From: JAGMXM01 sp964458325
Lineage (GTDB): Bacteria; Verrucomicrobiota; Verrucomicrobiia; Limisphaerales; UBA1319
Reading direction: 5' to 3'
DNA length: 7,896 bases
NCBI GenBank assembly: GCA_964458325.1
Contig: CAYWIM010000132.1
Span: 1-7,896, forward strand
Shown: in pieces, positions 1 to 5,312 of the stretch
Layout of the letters: every line of letters begins with the position of its first letter
How positions within the stretch are numbered: position 1 is the stretch's first letter
Position numbers and translations under genes: made by a program
Notes under the pieces: model-generated
Told to the model about the DNA's origin: nothing
Seen by the model: the letters and a program-made list of their open reading frames with translations, nothing else
Databases searched by the model: none

Positions 1-39
1 CGCTCCCGCCAAAATCGGAAGTAATTTTTGCACAGACCC

Positions 40-375
40 TTAGCGGGACGACTCGAGCTCGTACACGCGTTTGTGCAACGCTTGCAGCTTGCGTCCCGAC
101 ATCCGCAGCTTCAGGCGCCGGCGCAGGAAGTACTGCTCGAAGCGAGACAGGTCATAGAGGCTTTCGGTTTCGCTGGTGAAATCGCCCGCATCGCGGGTGG
201 CGCCCAGGATCTCGATCGCCTCGAAATCGCGCCGGAAGTACTGGCGGTGGAACAGGTACACGATCGCGGCCAGCGGCCGCACATATCCGGGCAGGGCCAT
301 CCAGAACACTTTTCGAGCAAATCGTTTTGGCGGGCAGGCGTAATAATCGCAGAAGGCTTCCCGAAAGGTCTTCAT
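40..375 (-). CDS. Hypothetical 111-aa protein downstream of dedA
   Basis: I do not recognise the family and assign no function. The protein is basic and rich in Arg, Tyr and Phe. Residues about 24-45 are moderately hydrophobic (including MALPGYVRPLAAIVYLF) and could be a membrane-associated or amphipathic helix, but they are flanked by charge and are not a confident transmembrane segment. The C-terminal half (about 75-111) is strongly basic and probably helical. There is no signal peptide and no cysteine-pair metal site. The ATG start is supported by a GAAGG ribosome-binding sequence that overlaps the TGA stop of the upstream dedA gene, leaving 12 bases between stop and start. It is therefore very likely co-transcribed and translationally coupled with dedA. 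The stop is TAA, and no terminator is visible in the remaining 39 bases of the window. Confidence 0.75.
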   Translation of the reverse strand: MKTFREAFCDYYACPPKRFARKVFWMALPGYVRPLAAIVYLFHRQYFRRDFEAIEILGATRDAGDFTSETESLYDLSRFEQYFLRRRLKLRMSGRKLQALHKRVYELESSR

Positions 376-387
376 GGCGGCTGGCCT

Positions 388-1011
388 TCAGTCCGCAGTC
401 GGATCGGCTTTCATGTAGCGGTGGACGAGAAAATAGTACATTCCGCCCAACACCAGGACGGCGCCCCCGAGCCAGAGCGACACGCGGTGCAGCTGGCCGG
501 CCATCAGCTGCTGGTCCTGGCCGGCCACGATTCCCACCCAGCAGAGCACGGCGCACCAGAGGCACGAACCCAGCACGGTATAGAGCGAGTACTTGGCGTA
601 ATCCATCCGGACCACGCCGGCGGGCAGGCCGATGAGATGCCGCACGACGGGCAGCAGGCGAGCCACGAAGACGCCCATGGACCCGAACTGTCGGGCCCAG
701 CGCTCGGCCCCGTGGACCTTCTCGGGAGGGATGAGGACGTAGCGCCCGTAGCGCAGGAGGAGGGGGCGGCCAGCCCAGCGTGCGGCCCAGTACATCACCG
801 ACGCTCCGATCCAGGATCCGATCGTCCCTGCGGCCACGATGCCGGCCAGGCTCATGGTTTTCTGCTGGTAGGCGAGGTGGGCGGCGGGCGGTATGACCAC
901 CTCGCTGGGGAGGGGGATGACGCTGCTCTCCATGGCCATCAGCAGCCCGATGAGAGGATACCCCCAGGTGGACAGGGCTGCCATGTACCAATCGATCAGC
1001 GCCTTCAGCAT
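388..1011 (-). CDS. DedA family membrane protein
   Basis: This is an integral inner-membrane protein of the DedA (SNARE-associated/VTT domain) family, 207 aa, the usual length for the family. Visible signatures are an acidic/proline re-entrant motif at residues 28-37 (ESSVIPLPSE, with Glu28 and Glu37) and the arginine motif FVARLLPVVRHLIGLPAG around 115-132, with Arg118 and Arg124 at the expected spacing. Hydrophobic segments lie near 15-42, 55-78, 113-133, 143-165 and 178-196. Family members act in membrane homeostasis, and several are implicated in recycling undecaprenyl phosphate or phospholipids across the membrane; the substrate of this one cannot be read from sequence. It starts at ATG, with a GAAGGGG ribosome-binding sequence about 6 bases upstream, 27 bases after the guaB3-like stop, and it runs into the 111-aa gene. 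Confidence 0.93.
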   Translation of the reverse strand: MLKALIDWYMAALSTWGYPLIGLLMAMESSVIPLPSEVVIPPAAHLAYQQKTMSLAGIVAAGTIGSWIGASVMYWAARWAGRPLLLRYGRYVLIPPEKVHGAERWARQFGSMGVFVARLLPVVRHLIGLPAGVVRMDYAKYSLYTVLGSCLWCAVLCWVGIVAGQDQQLMAGQLHRVSLWLGGAVLVLGGMYYFLVHRYMKADPTAD

Positions 1012-1038
1012 GCGGGGCCCCTTCGATCGTTTCCCGGC

Positions 1039-2217
1039 TCAGCGTGTGCCCATTCCCACGCTCTGCAGGGTTTGGAACAGCTTGCCTTCGGTCTTGATGC
1101 TGGGGGCGATGATGATCTCCGTCTCCTGGAACCGCCGGATGTCCTTGGCGCCCACGTTGCCCATGCAGGTGGTGATTGCGCCCACGAGGTTTTGGGATCC
1201 GTCATCGACCGTGGCTGGCCCGAAGAGAATCTGGCGCAGCGATCCGCTGATGCCGACCTTGATCCGCGTGCCGCGGGGCAGGTTGGCGTGCGGCGTGGCC
1301 ATGCCCCAGTGAAACCCCTGTCCGGGCGCCTCGATGGCGCGGGCGAAGGCGCTGCCGATCATGACGGCATCGGCCCCGCAGGCCAGGGCTTTGCAGACGT
1401 CGCCGCCTTTGCTCATGCCGCCGTCGGTGATGATGGGGACGTAACGGCCGGACCGGGTGTAGTATTTGTCGCGGGCGGCCGCGCAATCGACGGTGGCGGT
1501 CACCTGCGGCACGCCCAGGCCCAGCACGCCGCGGCTGGTGCAGGCCGCCCCGGGGCCCACGCCAATCAGGACGCCGGCCACCCCGCACGACATCAGCTCG
1601 AGGGTGACGCTGTAGGTGACCGCGTTGCCCACAATGACCGGGATGCGCAAGCTGCGCGTCAGCGCCTCGAGGTCCAGCGATTTGTATTCGGTGGCGATGT
1701 GGCGCACCGTCGATACGGTGGATTGGACCACAAACAGATCGGCGCCGGCTTCCTGGGCGATCGCGGAAAACCGTTCCGCCCGCTGGGGGATGGAGCTGAC
1801 GGCGGCGAGGACGCCGGCGGCCTTGAGCTCCTGGACTCGGCGGCCGATGAGCTCCTCCTTGATCGGCTCGGTGTAGATCTTCTGGATGAGGGCGGTGATC
1901 TCGTCCTTGCCGGCCTTGAGCACCTGGCTGAGCGGTTCTTCGGGGCGCTCATACCGGGTTTGAACGCCCTCGAGGTTGATCACGCCGAGCCCGCCGAGAC
2001 GCCCCATCTCGATGCAGAACCGCACGTCGGTCACGCCATCCATCGCGCTGGCCAGGATCGGGATGCTGAGCTGGATGGCGCTGCTGTCCTTGCGCGGGAT
2101 CGAGAAGCCCGTGGCGACCTCGTTGGGATTGATCGTCACGTCCCCCGGCACTAATGCGATCTCGTCGAATCCATACGTGACCCGTGCTTTCCGGTTCCGG
2201 CCTATCCACATTCCCAT
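1039..2217 (-). CDS. guaB3: GuaB3-type IMP dehydrogenase/GMP reductase family protein
   Basis: This is a 392-aa TIM-barrel enzyme of the IMPDH/GMPR superfamily acting in purine nucleotide interconversion in the cytosol. The N-terminus (YGFDEIALVPGDVTINP, about 15-31) is typical of the GuaB3 subgroup. The catalytic loop is GVGPGAACTSRGVLGLGVPQ at 219-238, with Cys226 as the nucleophile and Thr227 beside it. The phosphate-binding DGG is at 265-267 and GSAFA at 288-292. There is no CBS-pair insert after strand 3, which explains the length against about 490 aa for canonical GuaB. I see no EGRVPY-like flap carrying the Arg-Tyr dyad that IMPDH uses for hydrolysis, so GMP reductase activity, as reported for a cyanobacterial GuaB3, is at least as likely as IMP dehydrogenase activity. 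That preference is inference. The ATG at 2217 is chosen because AGGAG lies 5 bases upstream; a second ATG lies two codons in. It is the first gene of the guaB3-dedA-hypothetical operon. Confidence 0.9.
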   Translation of the reverse strand: MGMWIGRNRKARVTYGFDEIALVPGDVTINPNEVATGFSIPRKDSSAIQLSIPILASAMDGVTDVRFCIEMGRLGGLGVINLEGVQTRYERPEEPLSQVLKAGKDEITALIQKIYTEPIKEELIGRRVQELKAAGVLAAVSSIPQRAERFSAIAQEAGADLFVVQSTVSTVRHIATEYKSLDLEALTRSLRIPVIVGNAVTYSVTLELMSCGVAGVLIGVGPGAACTSRGVLGLGVPQVTATVDCAAARDKYYTRSGRYVPIITDGGMSKGGDVCKALACGADAVMIGSAFARAIEAPGQGFHWGMATPHANLPRGTRIKVGISGSLRQILFGPATVDDGSQNLVGAITTCMGNVGAKDIRRFQETEIIIAPSIKTEGKLFQTLQSVGMGTR

Positions 2218-2222
2218 AGATG

Positions 2223-2227
2223 CTCCT
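2223..2227 (-). promoter_or_regulatory. Ribosome-binding site of the guaB3-like gene
   Basis: On the minus strand this reads AGGAG followed by CATCT and ATG. The 5-base spacing favours the first ATG (2217) over the ATG two codons downstream, which would be 11 bases away. It is one of the few textbook Shine-Dalgarno sequences in the window. Confidence 0.7.
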
Positions 2228-2256
2228 GGTTCGATCTTCCCTCCCTTCGCGCGCGG

Positions 2257-2280
2257 AAAAAAGACCCCGCGACAGCGGGG
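2257..2280 (-). terminator. Intrinsic terminator after the exbB-exbD-tonB operon
   Basis: On the minus strand a perfect 6-bp GC stem (CCCCGC, loop TGTC, GCGGGG; 2280 down to 2265) is followed by TC and six T residues (2262-2257). It begins 9 bases past the stop of the zinc-ribbon gene, exactly where a rho-independent terminator of that operon should lie. It also separates this operon from guaB3, which must then be transcribed by read-through or from a promoter within about 40 bases; I see no convincing sigma-70 promoter there. Confidence 0.85.
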
Positions 2281-2289
2281 AAAGGATCG

Positions 2290-2514
2290 TCAGAATTTGA
2301 TTTGTTCGTTCAGCGTGCCGCATTGAGGACAACGCGAGCGCTCCACATCCGGGTCATCCGTGTAGACCGACGAACAATTTCGACACCGGAAGATGCGGTC
2401 TTCGCTCGACGTCGGCTCGAATCGCCGGCGCATGAGTTCGGAATATAGGGCAAGGGCGGAAACGATCGCAAGCAAAGAAACCGTGTAACCGAGGATGAGC
2501 GTTTCCGCGGGCAT
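2290..2514 (-). CDS. Small membrane-anchored zinc-ribbon protein
   Basis: This is a 74-aa protein of unknown function. One N-terminal hydrophobic helix (residues about 6-24, LILGYTVSLLAIVSALALY) is followed by a basic stretch (MRRRF) and then a C-terminal zinc ribbon with two CxxC knuckles, CRNC at 44-47 and CPQC at 62-65. The positive-inside rule places the ribbon in the cytoplasm (inference). The ATG at 2514 lies 5 bases after the TGA of the TonB-like gene, and the stop lies just before the terminator, so it is the last gene of the exbB-exbD-tonB operon. A longer reading of this frame to 3054 is open, but it runs antisense-like through the TonB-like gene in another frame and has the composition of a shadow, so the short start is used. 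Small zinc ribbons of this kind can be sensors, RNA- or protein-binding adaptors, or assembly factors; the sequence does not decide. Confidence 0.82.
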   Translation of the reverse strand: MPAETLILGYTVSLLAIVSALALYSELMRRRFEPTSSEDRIFRCRNCSSVYTDDPDVERSRCPQCGTLNEQIKF

Positions 2515-2519
2515 GGGGA

Positions 2520-3317
2520 TCAAGGGGTGGGGGGCGCCTGGGTGTTTGTAGGCGCCACGGTGGCCCAACGGAACGCGACTTTCGCGGCGCGCACGTCTGT
2601 TTCGTCCGAACCTTGCCGGGCGGGTCCGGAGGGATGGAGGATGCGGAATCGAAGTTGAGCGGCCAAGCGGAGGGCCTCCGAGTCCGCCGGCGCCCATCCG
2701 CTGGGGCCAACCATTTGGACCGTCCACGGTTCGCCACGGTGGTTGAGCATGACGTGGACGGTGGTGGCGGGCAGGGTATCGGGGGCGGTCCAGATGGGGA
2801 GCGGGGGGGCCTCCGCCAGCTGCAGTTCGCCGGATCCAGACTCGATCCGCAGAAGCGATTGCGTCGAGACGGTCAGGGCATCGACCCGCGGTTCGGCAAA
2901 TCGTAGCGGGCCGCGGGATGCCACCGGGAGCCGGCTCCGGATTGCGTCCGAGGCCAGGGGCCATTGGGCCAGCAGATCCACCGGCGGCGTCCACCAGGAG
3001 GGTTCGTCGTGGCGCTCGCGGTATTGGTGATTTTGCAGCTTGAGGTTTCGCCAAGCCGGCCCGGAAAAGTTGTTCGCTTGAGCCAGGATGAAGAGCGAGG
3101 GATCCATCGTCATCCGATCCAGGTCATCCCACCACTGGAGGGCCAGATGCTCGGGCAGGAGCTCGAGGGCCGTGCGCGGCTCTGGATGGGGCCGATCCGG
3201 CCATCGCCGTTCCGCCAGCCAGCCGATCGCCACGGCCTGGAGTCCCAAGGCGATGGCCACCGACCAGGCCCAGCGGCGGGCTGTCCAGGGGCCTTCTTGG
3301 GGCAGAGGTTGGGTCAT
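2520..3317 (-). CDS. TonB-like energy transducer (divergent)
   Basis: This is a 265-aa protein with one N-terminal anchor helix (about 18-35, WSVAIALGLQAVAIGWL) preceded by arginines, a periplasmic middle region, and a TonB C-terminal-like domain at about 184-254. That domain is indicated by the strand-turn-strand pattern VHVMLNHRGEPWTVQMV, a helix ALRLAAQLRFRI and the final strand AAKVAFRW. The middle region has a WWDDLDRMTMDPSLF stretch and FSGPAW, but not the Pro/Lys-rich spacer of classical TonB. The anchor has no histidine, unlike E. coli TonB His20. The start ATG overlaps the exbD stop (ATGA at 3314-3317), so translation is coupled. By family role it would span the periplasm and pass motion from ExbBD to an outer-membrane partner; no TonB-dependent receptor gene is in the window. 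Confidence is good for the operon role and lower for true TonB function. Confidence 0.75.
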   Translation of the reverse strand: MTQPLPQEGPWTARRWAWSVAIALGLQAVAIGWLAERRWPDRPHPEPRTALELLPEHLALQWWDDLDRMTMDPSLFILAQANNFSGPAWRNLKLQNHQYRERHDEPSWWTPPVDLLAQWPLASDAIRSRLPVASRGPLRFAEPRVDALTVSTQSLLRIESGSGELQLAEAPPLPIWTAPDTLPATTVHVMLNHRGEPWTVQMVGPSGWAPADSEALRLAAQLRFRILHPSGPARQGSDETDVRAAKVAFRWATVAPTNTQAPPTP

Positions 3318-3757
3318 GGCGCCGGATTTGCCGAGACGGGCGGTGGAGGCAGCGGTGGCTGGCCGGAGAGATAGACCCGCTGCAGGCCGACCTCGCCCGC
3401 CAGCTTGCTCAGATGGAAGAAGGACTCGAGCCGGACCTCCTGGTCGGCCTGGATGATCAGGGCGAGATCCGGAGTGCGTTCGACCGCCTGCCGGAGCCGC
3501 TGCCGCAGTTGCTCGGCGTCCACCAGCTGGCTGTCAAAATAGATCTGTCCCTGCCGGTCCATCGCCAGGACCGCGCGGGGCTCGGTGGGTCCCGGCAACG
3601 GTTTTCCTGACACCTCCGGGAGGCGTATCTCGATCCCCGGCGGCAACACCAGCGTCGATTGGGGCAGGAGGAAAATCACCAGCAGAAAGACGACCCCCGC
3701 CACCGGAGCCAAATCGAGCTGGCCGCGAAAGATCCGGGCGTTGCGCGGAAACTTCAT
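3314..3757 (-). CDS. exbD: ExbD/TolR family biopolymer transport protein, proton-channel Asp missing
   Basis: This 147-aa protein has ExbD/TolR architecture: a short cytoplasmic N-terminus, one transmembrane helix at about 17-34 (APVAGVVFLLVIFLLPQS), and a periplasmic domain from about 40 to 130 with the usual IEIRLP, IYFDSQLV, ALIIQADQEV and VYLSG elements, then a proline-rich tail. Known role: ExbD sits in the ExbB pore and its helix aspartate (the PLIDVVF type motif) carries protons. Here the same motif reads PVAGVVF, with Gly21 (codon GGG at 3695-3697) where Asp is expected. The ATG at 3757 overlaps the exbB stop as ATGA (3754-3757), preceded by a weak GAAGAG. Longer upstream readings of the frame to 4651 lie antiphase inside exbB and are rejected. 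Confidence 0.9.
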   Translation of the reverse strand: MKFPRNARIFRGQLDLAPVAGVVFLLVIFLLPQSTLVLPPGIEIRLPEVSGKPLPGPTEPRAVLAMDRQGQIYFDSQLVDAEQLRQRLRQAVERTPDLALIIQADQEVRLESFFHLSKLAGEVGLQRVYLSGQPPLPPPPVSANPAP

Positions 3758-4380
3758 GAGCTCTTCGGGTTGCTGGGTTCGGTCAGGATGCCCACGATGT
3801 CCGTGGCCGCCTTTTCCATGTCGAGCACGATGGCGTTGACTCGGCTGACGAGGTAGTTGTAGGCCGCGTAGCAGGGGATGGCCACCGCCAGCCCCACGGC
3901 CGTGCTGATGAGCGCCTCCCAGATCCCCCCCGCCAACTGGCTTGCGTTGGCGGTGAGCCCGGCCTTTTGCAGCTCCGAGAAGACGCGGATGAAGCCGAAA
4001 ACGGTCCCGAGCAGGCCGAGCAAAGGCGCGATCTGGGCGATCGTGGCCAGGAGATTGAGCTTCTCCTCGAGCCGGGGCACCTCGATCAATCCAGCATCCT
4101 CGACCGCCTCGCGGACCATCTCCCGGCCGCGGTCCCGATTCAGAATCGCCGTCTTCACCAGGCGCGCCACCGGTCCCGGCGTGGCCTCGCAAATCGAGAT
4201 CGCCTCGACGATGTTGTCGCGCCGCACCACGTTCCGCACGCCGCTGAGAAATTCGGTCGAATTGATCTGGGCCCGATGGTAGTGGAGCACCCGCTCGAGG
4301 AACACCGCCATGGCGACCGCGCTGGCCAGCAGCAGCACCCAGACCATCGGATACGACAGCAACACGGGCATCATGCGCAC
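3754..4380 (-). CDS. exbB: ExbB/TolQ/MotA family proton-channel subunit
   Basis: This is an inner-membrane protein of up to 208 aa, first gene of the exbB-exbD-tonB-zinc-ribbon operon. It has three transmembrane segments at about 8-28, 113-134 and 151-176, with a cytoplasmic region between the first and second, the normal ExbB/TolQ topology. The diagnostic motifs APLLGLLGTVFGF (118-130) and ALISTAVGLAVAIP (156-169) are present, including the polar Thr126 and Thr160 expected to line the channel. ExbB forms the pentameric pore around ExbD. Start choice is uncertain: GTG at 4380, ATG at 4374 and ATG at 4371 are all in frame, and none has a good ribosome-binding site, so translation may begin near the 5' end of the message. 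The family call is secure; whether it serves a TonB- or a Tol-type role is not. Confidence 0.93.
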   Translation of the reverse strand: MRMMPVLLSYPMVWVLLLASAVAMAVFLERVLHYHRAQINSTEFLSGVRNVVRRDNIVEAISICEATPGPVARLVKTAILNRDRGREMVREAVEDAGLIEVPRLEEKLNLLATIAQIAPLLGLLGTVFGFIRVFSELQKAGLTANASQLAGGIWEALISTAVGLAVAIPCYAAYNYLVSRVNAIVLDMEKAATDIVGILTEPSNPKSS

Positions 4381-4381
4381 C

Positions 4382-4409
4382 GTTATCGCAAAAAATCGGC
4401 CAAAGGCAA
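4382..4409 (-). promoter_or_regulatory. Possible exbB operon promoter
   Basis: On the minus strand TTGCCT (4409-4404) and GATAAC (4387-4382) are separated by 16 bases, a weak match to a sigma-70 promoter. Transcription would begin around 4375, at the GTG/ATG start cluster of exbB, giving a leaderless or nearly leaderless message. This agrees with the missing ribosome-binding site but remains speculative. Confidence 0.3.
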
Positions 4410-4458
4410 GATTGCGAATGGCCCTGACGCCCGAGGCTGCGCCATGGGAGGTATTTCA

Positions 4459-4488
4459 TTGCCGTTGCCAAAGTCCGCGGGCTATGTT
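4459..4488 (+). promoter_or_regulatory. Possible promoter of the pseudopilin-reductase operon
   Basis: TTGCCG (4459-4464) and TATGTT (4483-4488) are separated by 18 bases. The predicted start of transcription falls around 4494-4500, on the candidate start codons of the pseudopilin gene, so the message would have almost no leader. This is only a pattern match in GC-rich DNA. Confidence 0.3.
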
Positions 4489-4493
4489 TTGGA

Positions 4494-5309
4494 ATGGTCA
4501 TGCGATATTCGGATTGCGGCGGATTGAGCCGGGTGCCGTGGGCGGGGCGGGCGAGGGCGGCTTTCACGTTGATCGAGCTGCTGGTGGTGATCGCGATCAT
4601 CGCGATCCTGGCGGGGATGCTCCTGCCGGCGCTGGCGAAGGCGAAAAGCAAGGCGCATCAGACTTCCTGCATCAACAACCTCCGGCAGCTCGGGATCGCG
4701 GCTGTCATGTATGTGGGCGAACACCACCGCTATCCGGGGTGCATCAAGGTCCCGGAGTTTTACTATGTCTGGCCGCTGCGGCTGTTCTCGCAGATGGCCA
4801 CCAACCGCATGGTGTTCTGGTGCCCCGCCACCAAGCCCGAGTTCCGGTGGGACACCAATGTCAACAAATCCCTCCGAGGCAGGCTGGATTTCCTGGGCGC
4901 ATCGGCCAACGGCGCAGGAATGTGTTACGGTTACAACGACTGGGGCGTGGGGGCCGTGACCCCCACCATCGCCCAGCAGCTCGGGCTGGGTGGGGACGTC
5001 AATCCGCCCTCGCAGCCCGAGATGGCAGAAAGCCGGGTCCGGAAGCCGTCGGACATGATCATGCTGGCGGACAGCAAATCCGATTATTCGTGGGACGGCA
5101 ACGTGGATCCCAAGGAATCCGACCAGTGGCCGGCCAAGCGCCACAACGGCCGGTGCGTGATCATGTTTTGCGACGGGCATGCCGAGGCGGCCCTGCGCCG
5201 CGAGGTGGTCGATCCCGCCAGCGACAAGTGGCGGCGGCGGTGGAACAACGACAACCTGCCGCACAGCGAATTCAGCTGGAGTGGGGACAATGGGCAGAGC
5301 AAGGACTAG
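4494..5309 (+). CDS. Type II secretion pseudopilin-like protein with H-X9-DG domain
   Basis: This is a 271-aa protein with a prepilin N-terminus: a short basic leader (to about residue 23), then FTLIELLVVIAI as the start of the mature hydrophobic helix with Glu28 at the +5 position. The residue before the cleavage site is Ala23, not the usual Gly. After ALAKAK and CINNLRQLG comes a globular part. The C-terminal H-X9-DG motif is complete (His217, Asp227, Gly228). Such proteins are inserted in the inner membrane and processed by prepilin peptidase. The H-X9-DG group is greatly expanded in Planctomycetes/Verrucomicrobia, where individual functions are mostly unknown. Start: ATG 4494 and ATG 4500 are both possible; GGA at 4491 suits 4500 better. 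It is followed after 3 bases by the RibD-like gene. Confidence 0.9.
   Translation: MVMRYSDCGGLSRVPWAGRARAAFTLIELLVVIAIIAILAGMLLPALAKAKSKAHQTSCINNLRQLGIAAVMYVGEHHRYPGCIKVPEFYYVWPLRLFSQMATNRMVFWCPATKPEFRWDTNVNKSLRGRLDFLGASANGAGMCYGYNDWGVGAVTPTIAQQLGLGGDVNPPSQPEMAESRVRKPSDMIMLADSKSDYSWDGNVDPKESDQWPAKRHNGRCVIMFCDGHAEAALRREVVDPASDKWRRRWNNDNLPHSEFSWSGDNGQSKD
5301..5305 (+). promoter_or_regulatory. Ribosome-binding site deciding the GTG start of the reductase
   Basis: AAGGA lies inside the last codons of the pseudopilin gene, 7 bases before GTG at 5313. This supports the GTG start over the in-frame ATG at 5331, which would remove the first beta strand (FVLIN). Confidence 0.6.
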
Positions 5310-5312
5310 CTT

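Noticed and set aside
1..39. A terminator or gene at the left edge, downstream of the 111-aa gene
   Set aside because: No stem-loop or reading frame can be supported in these 39 bases; any terminator lies outside the window.
28..2154. A 708-codon open frame on the plus strand across the 111-aa, dedA and guaB3 genes
   Set aside because: It is antisense to three well-supported genes, has no domain I can recognise, and its Gly/Ala/His/Asp-rich composition is typical of an antisense shadow in GC-rich DNA.
2515..3054. N-terminal extension of the zinc-ribbon frame
   Set aside because: It overlaps the TonB-like gene in another frame on the same strand and has shadow composition; the ATG at 2514, 5 bases after the tonB stop, is the natural start.
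4589..4607. Perfect 19-bp inverted repeat GATCGCGATCATCGCGATC
   Set aside because: It encodes the VIAIIAI part of the pilin helix; repeated GCG ATC codons create the symmetry. There is no sign of an operator role inside the gene.
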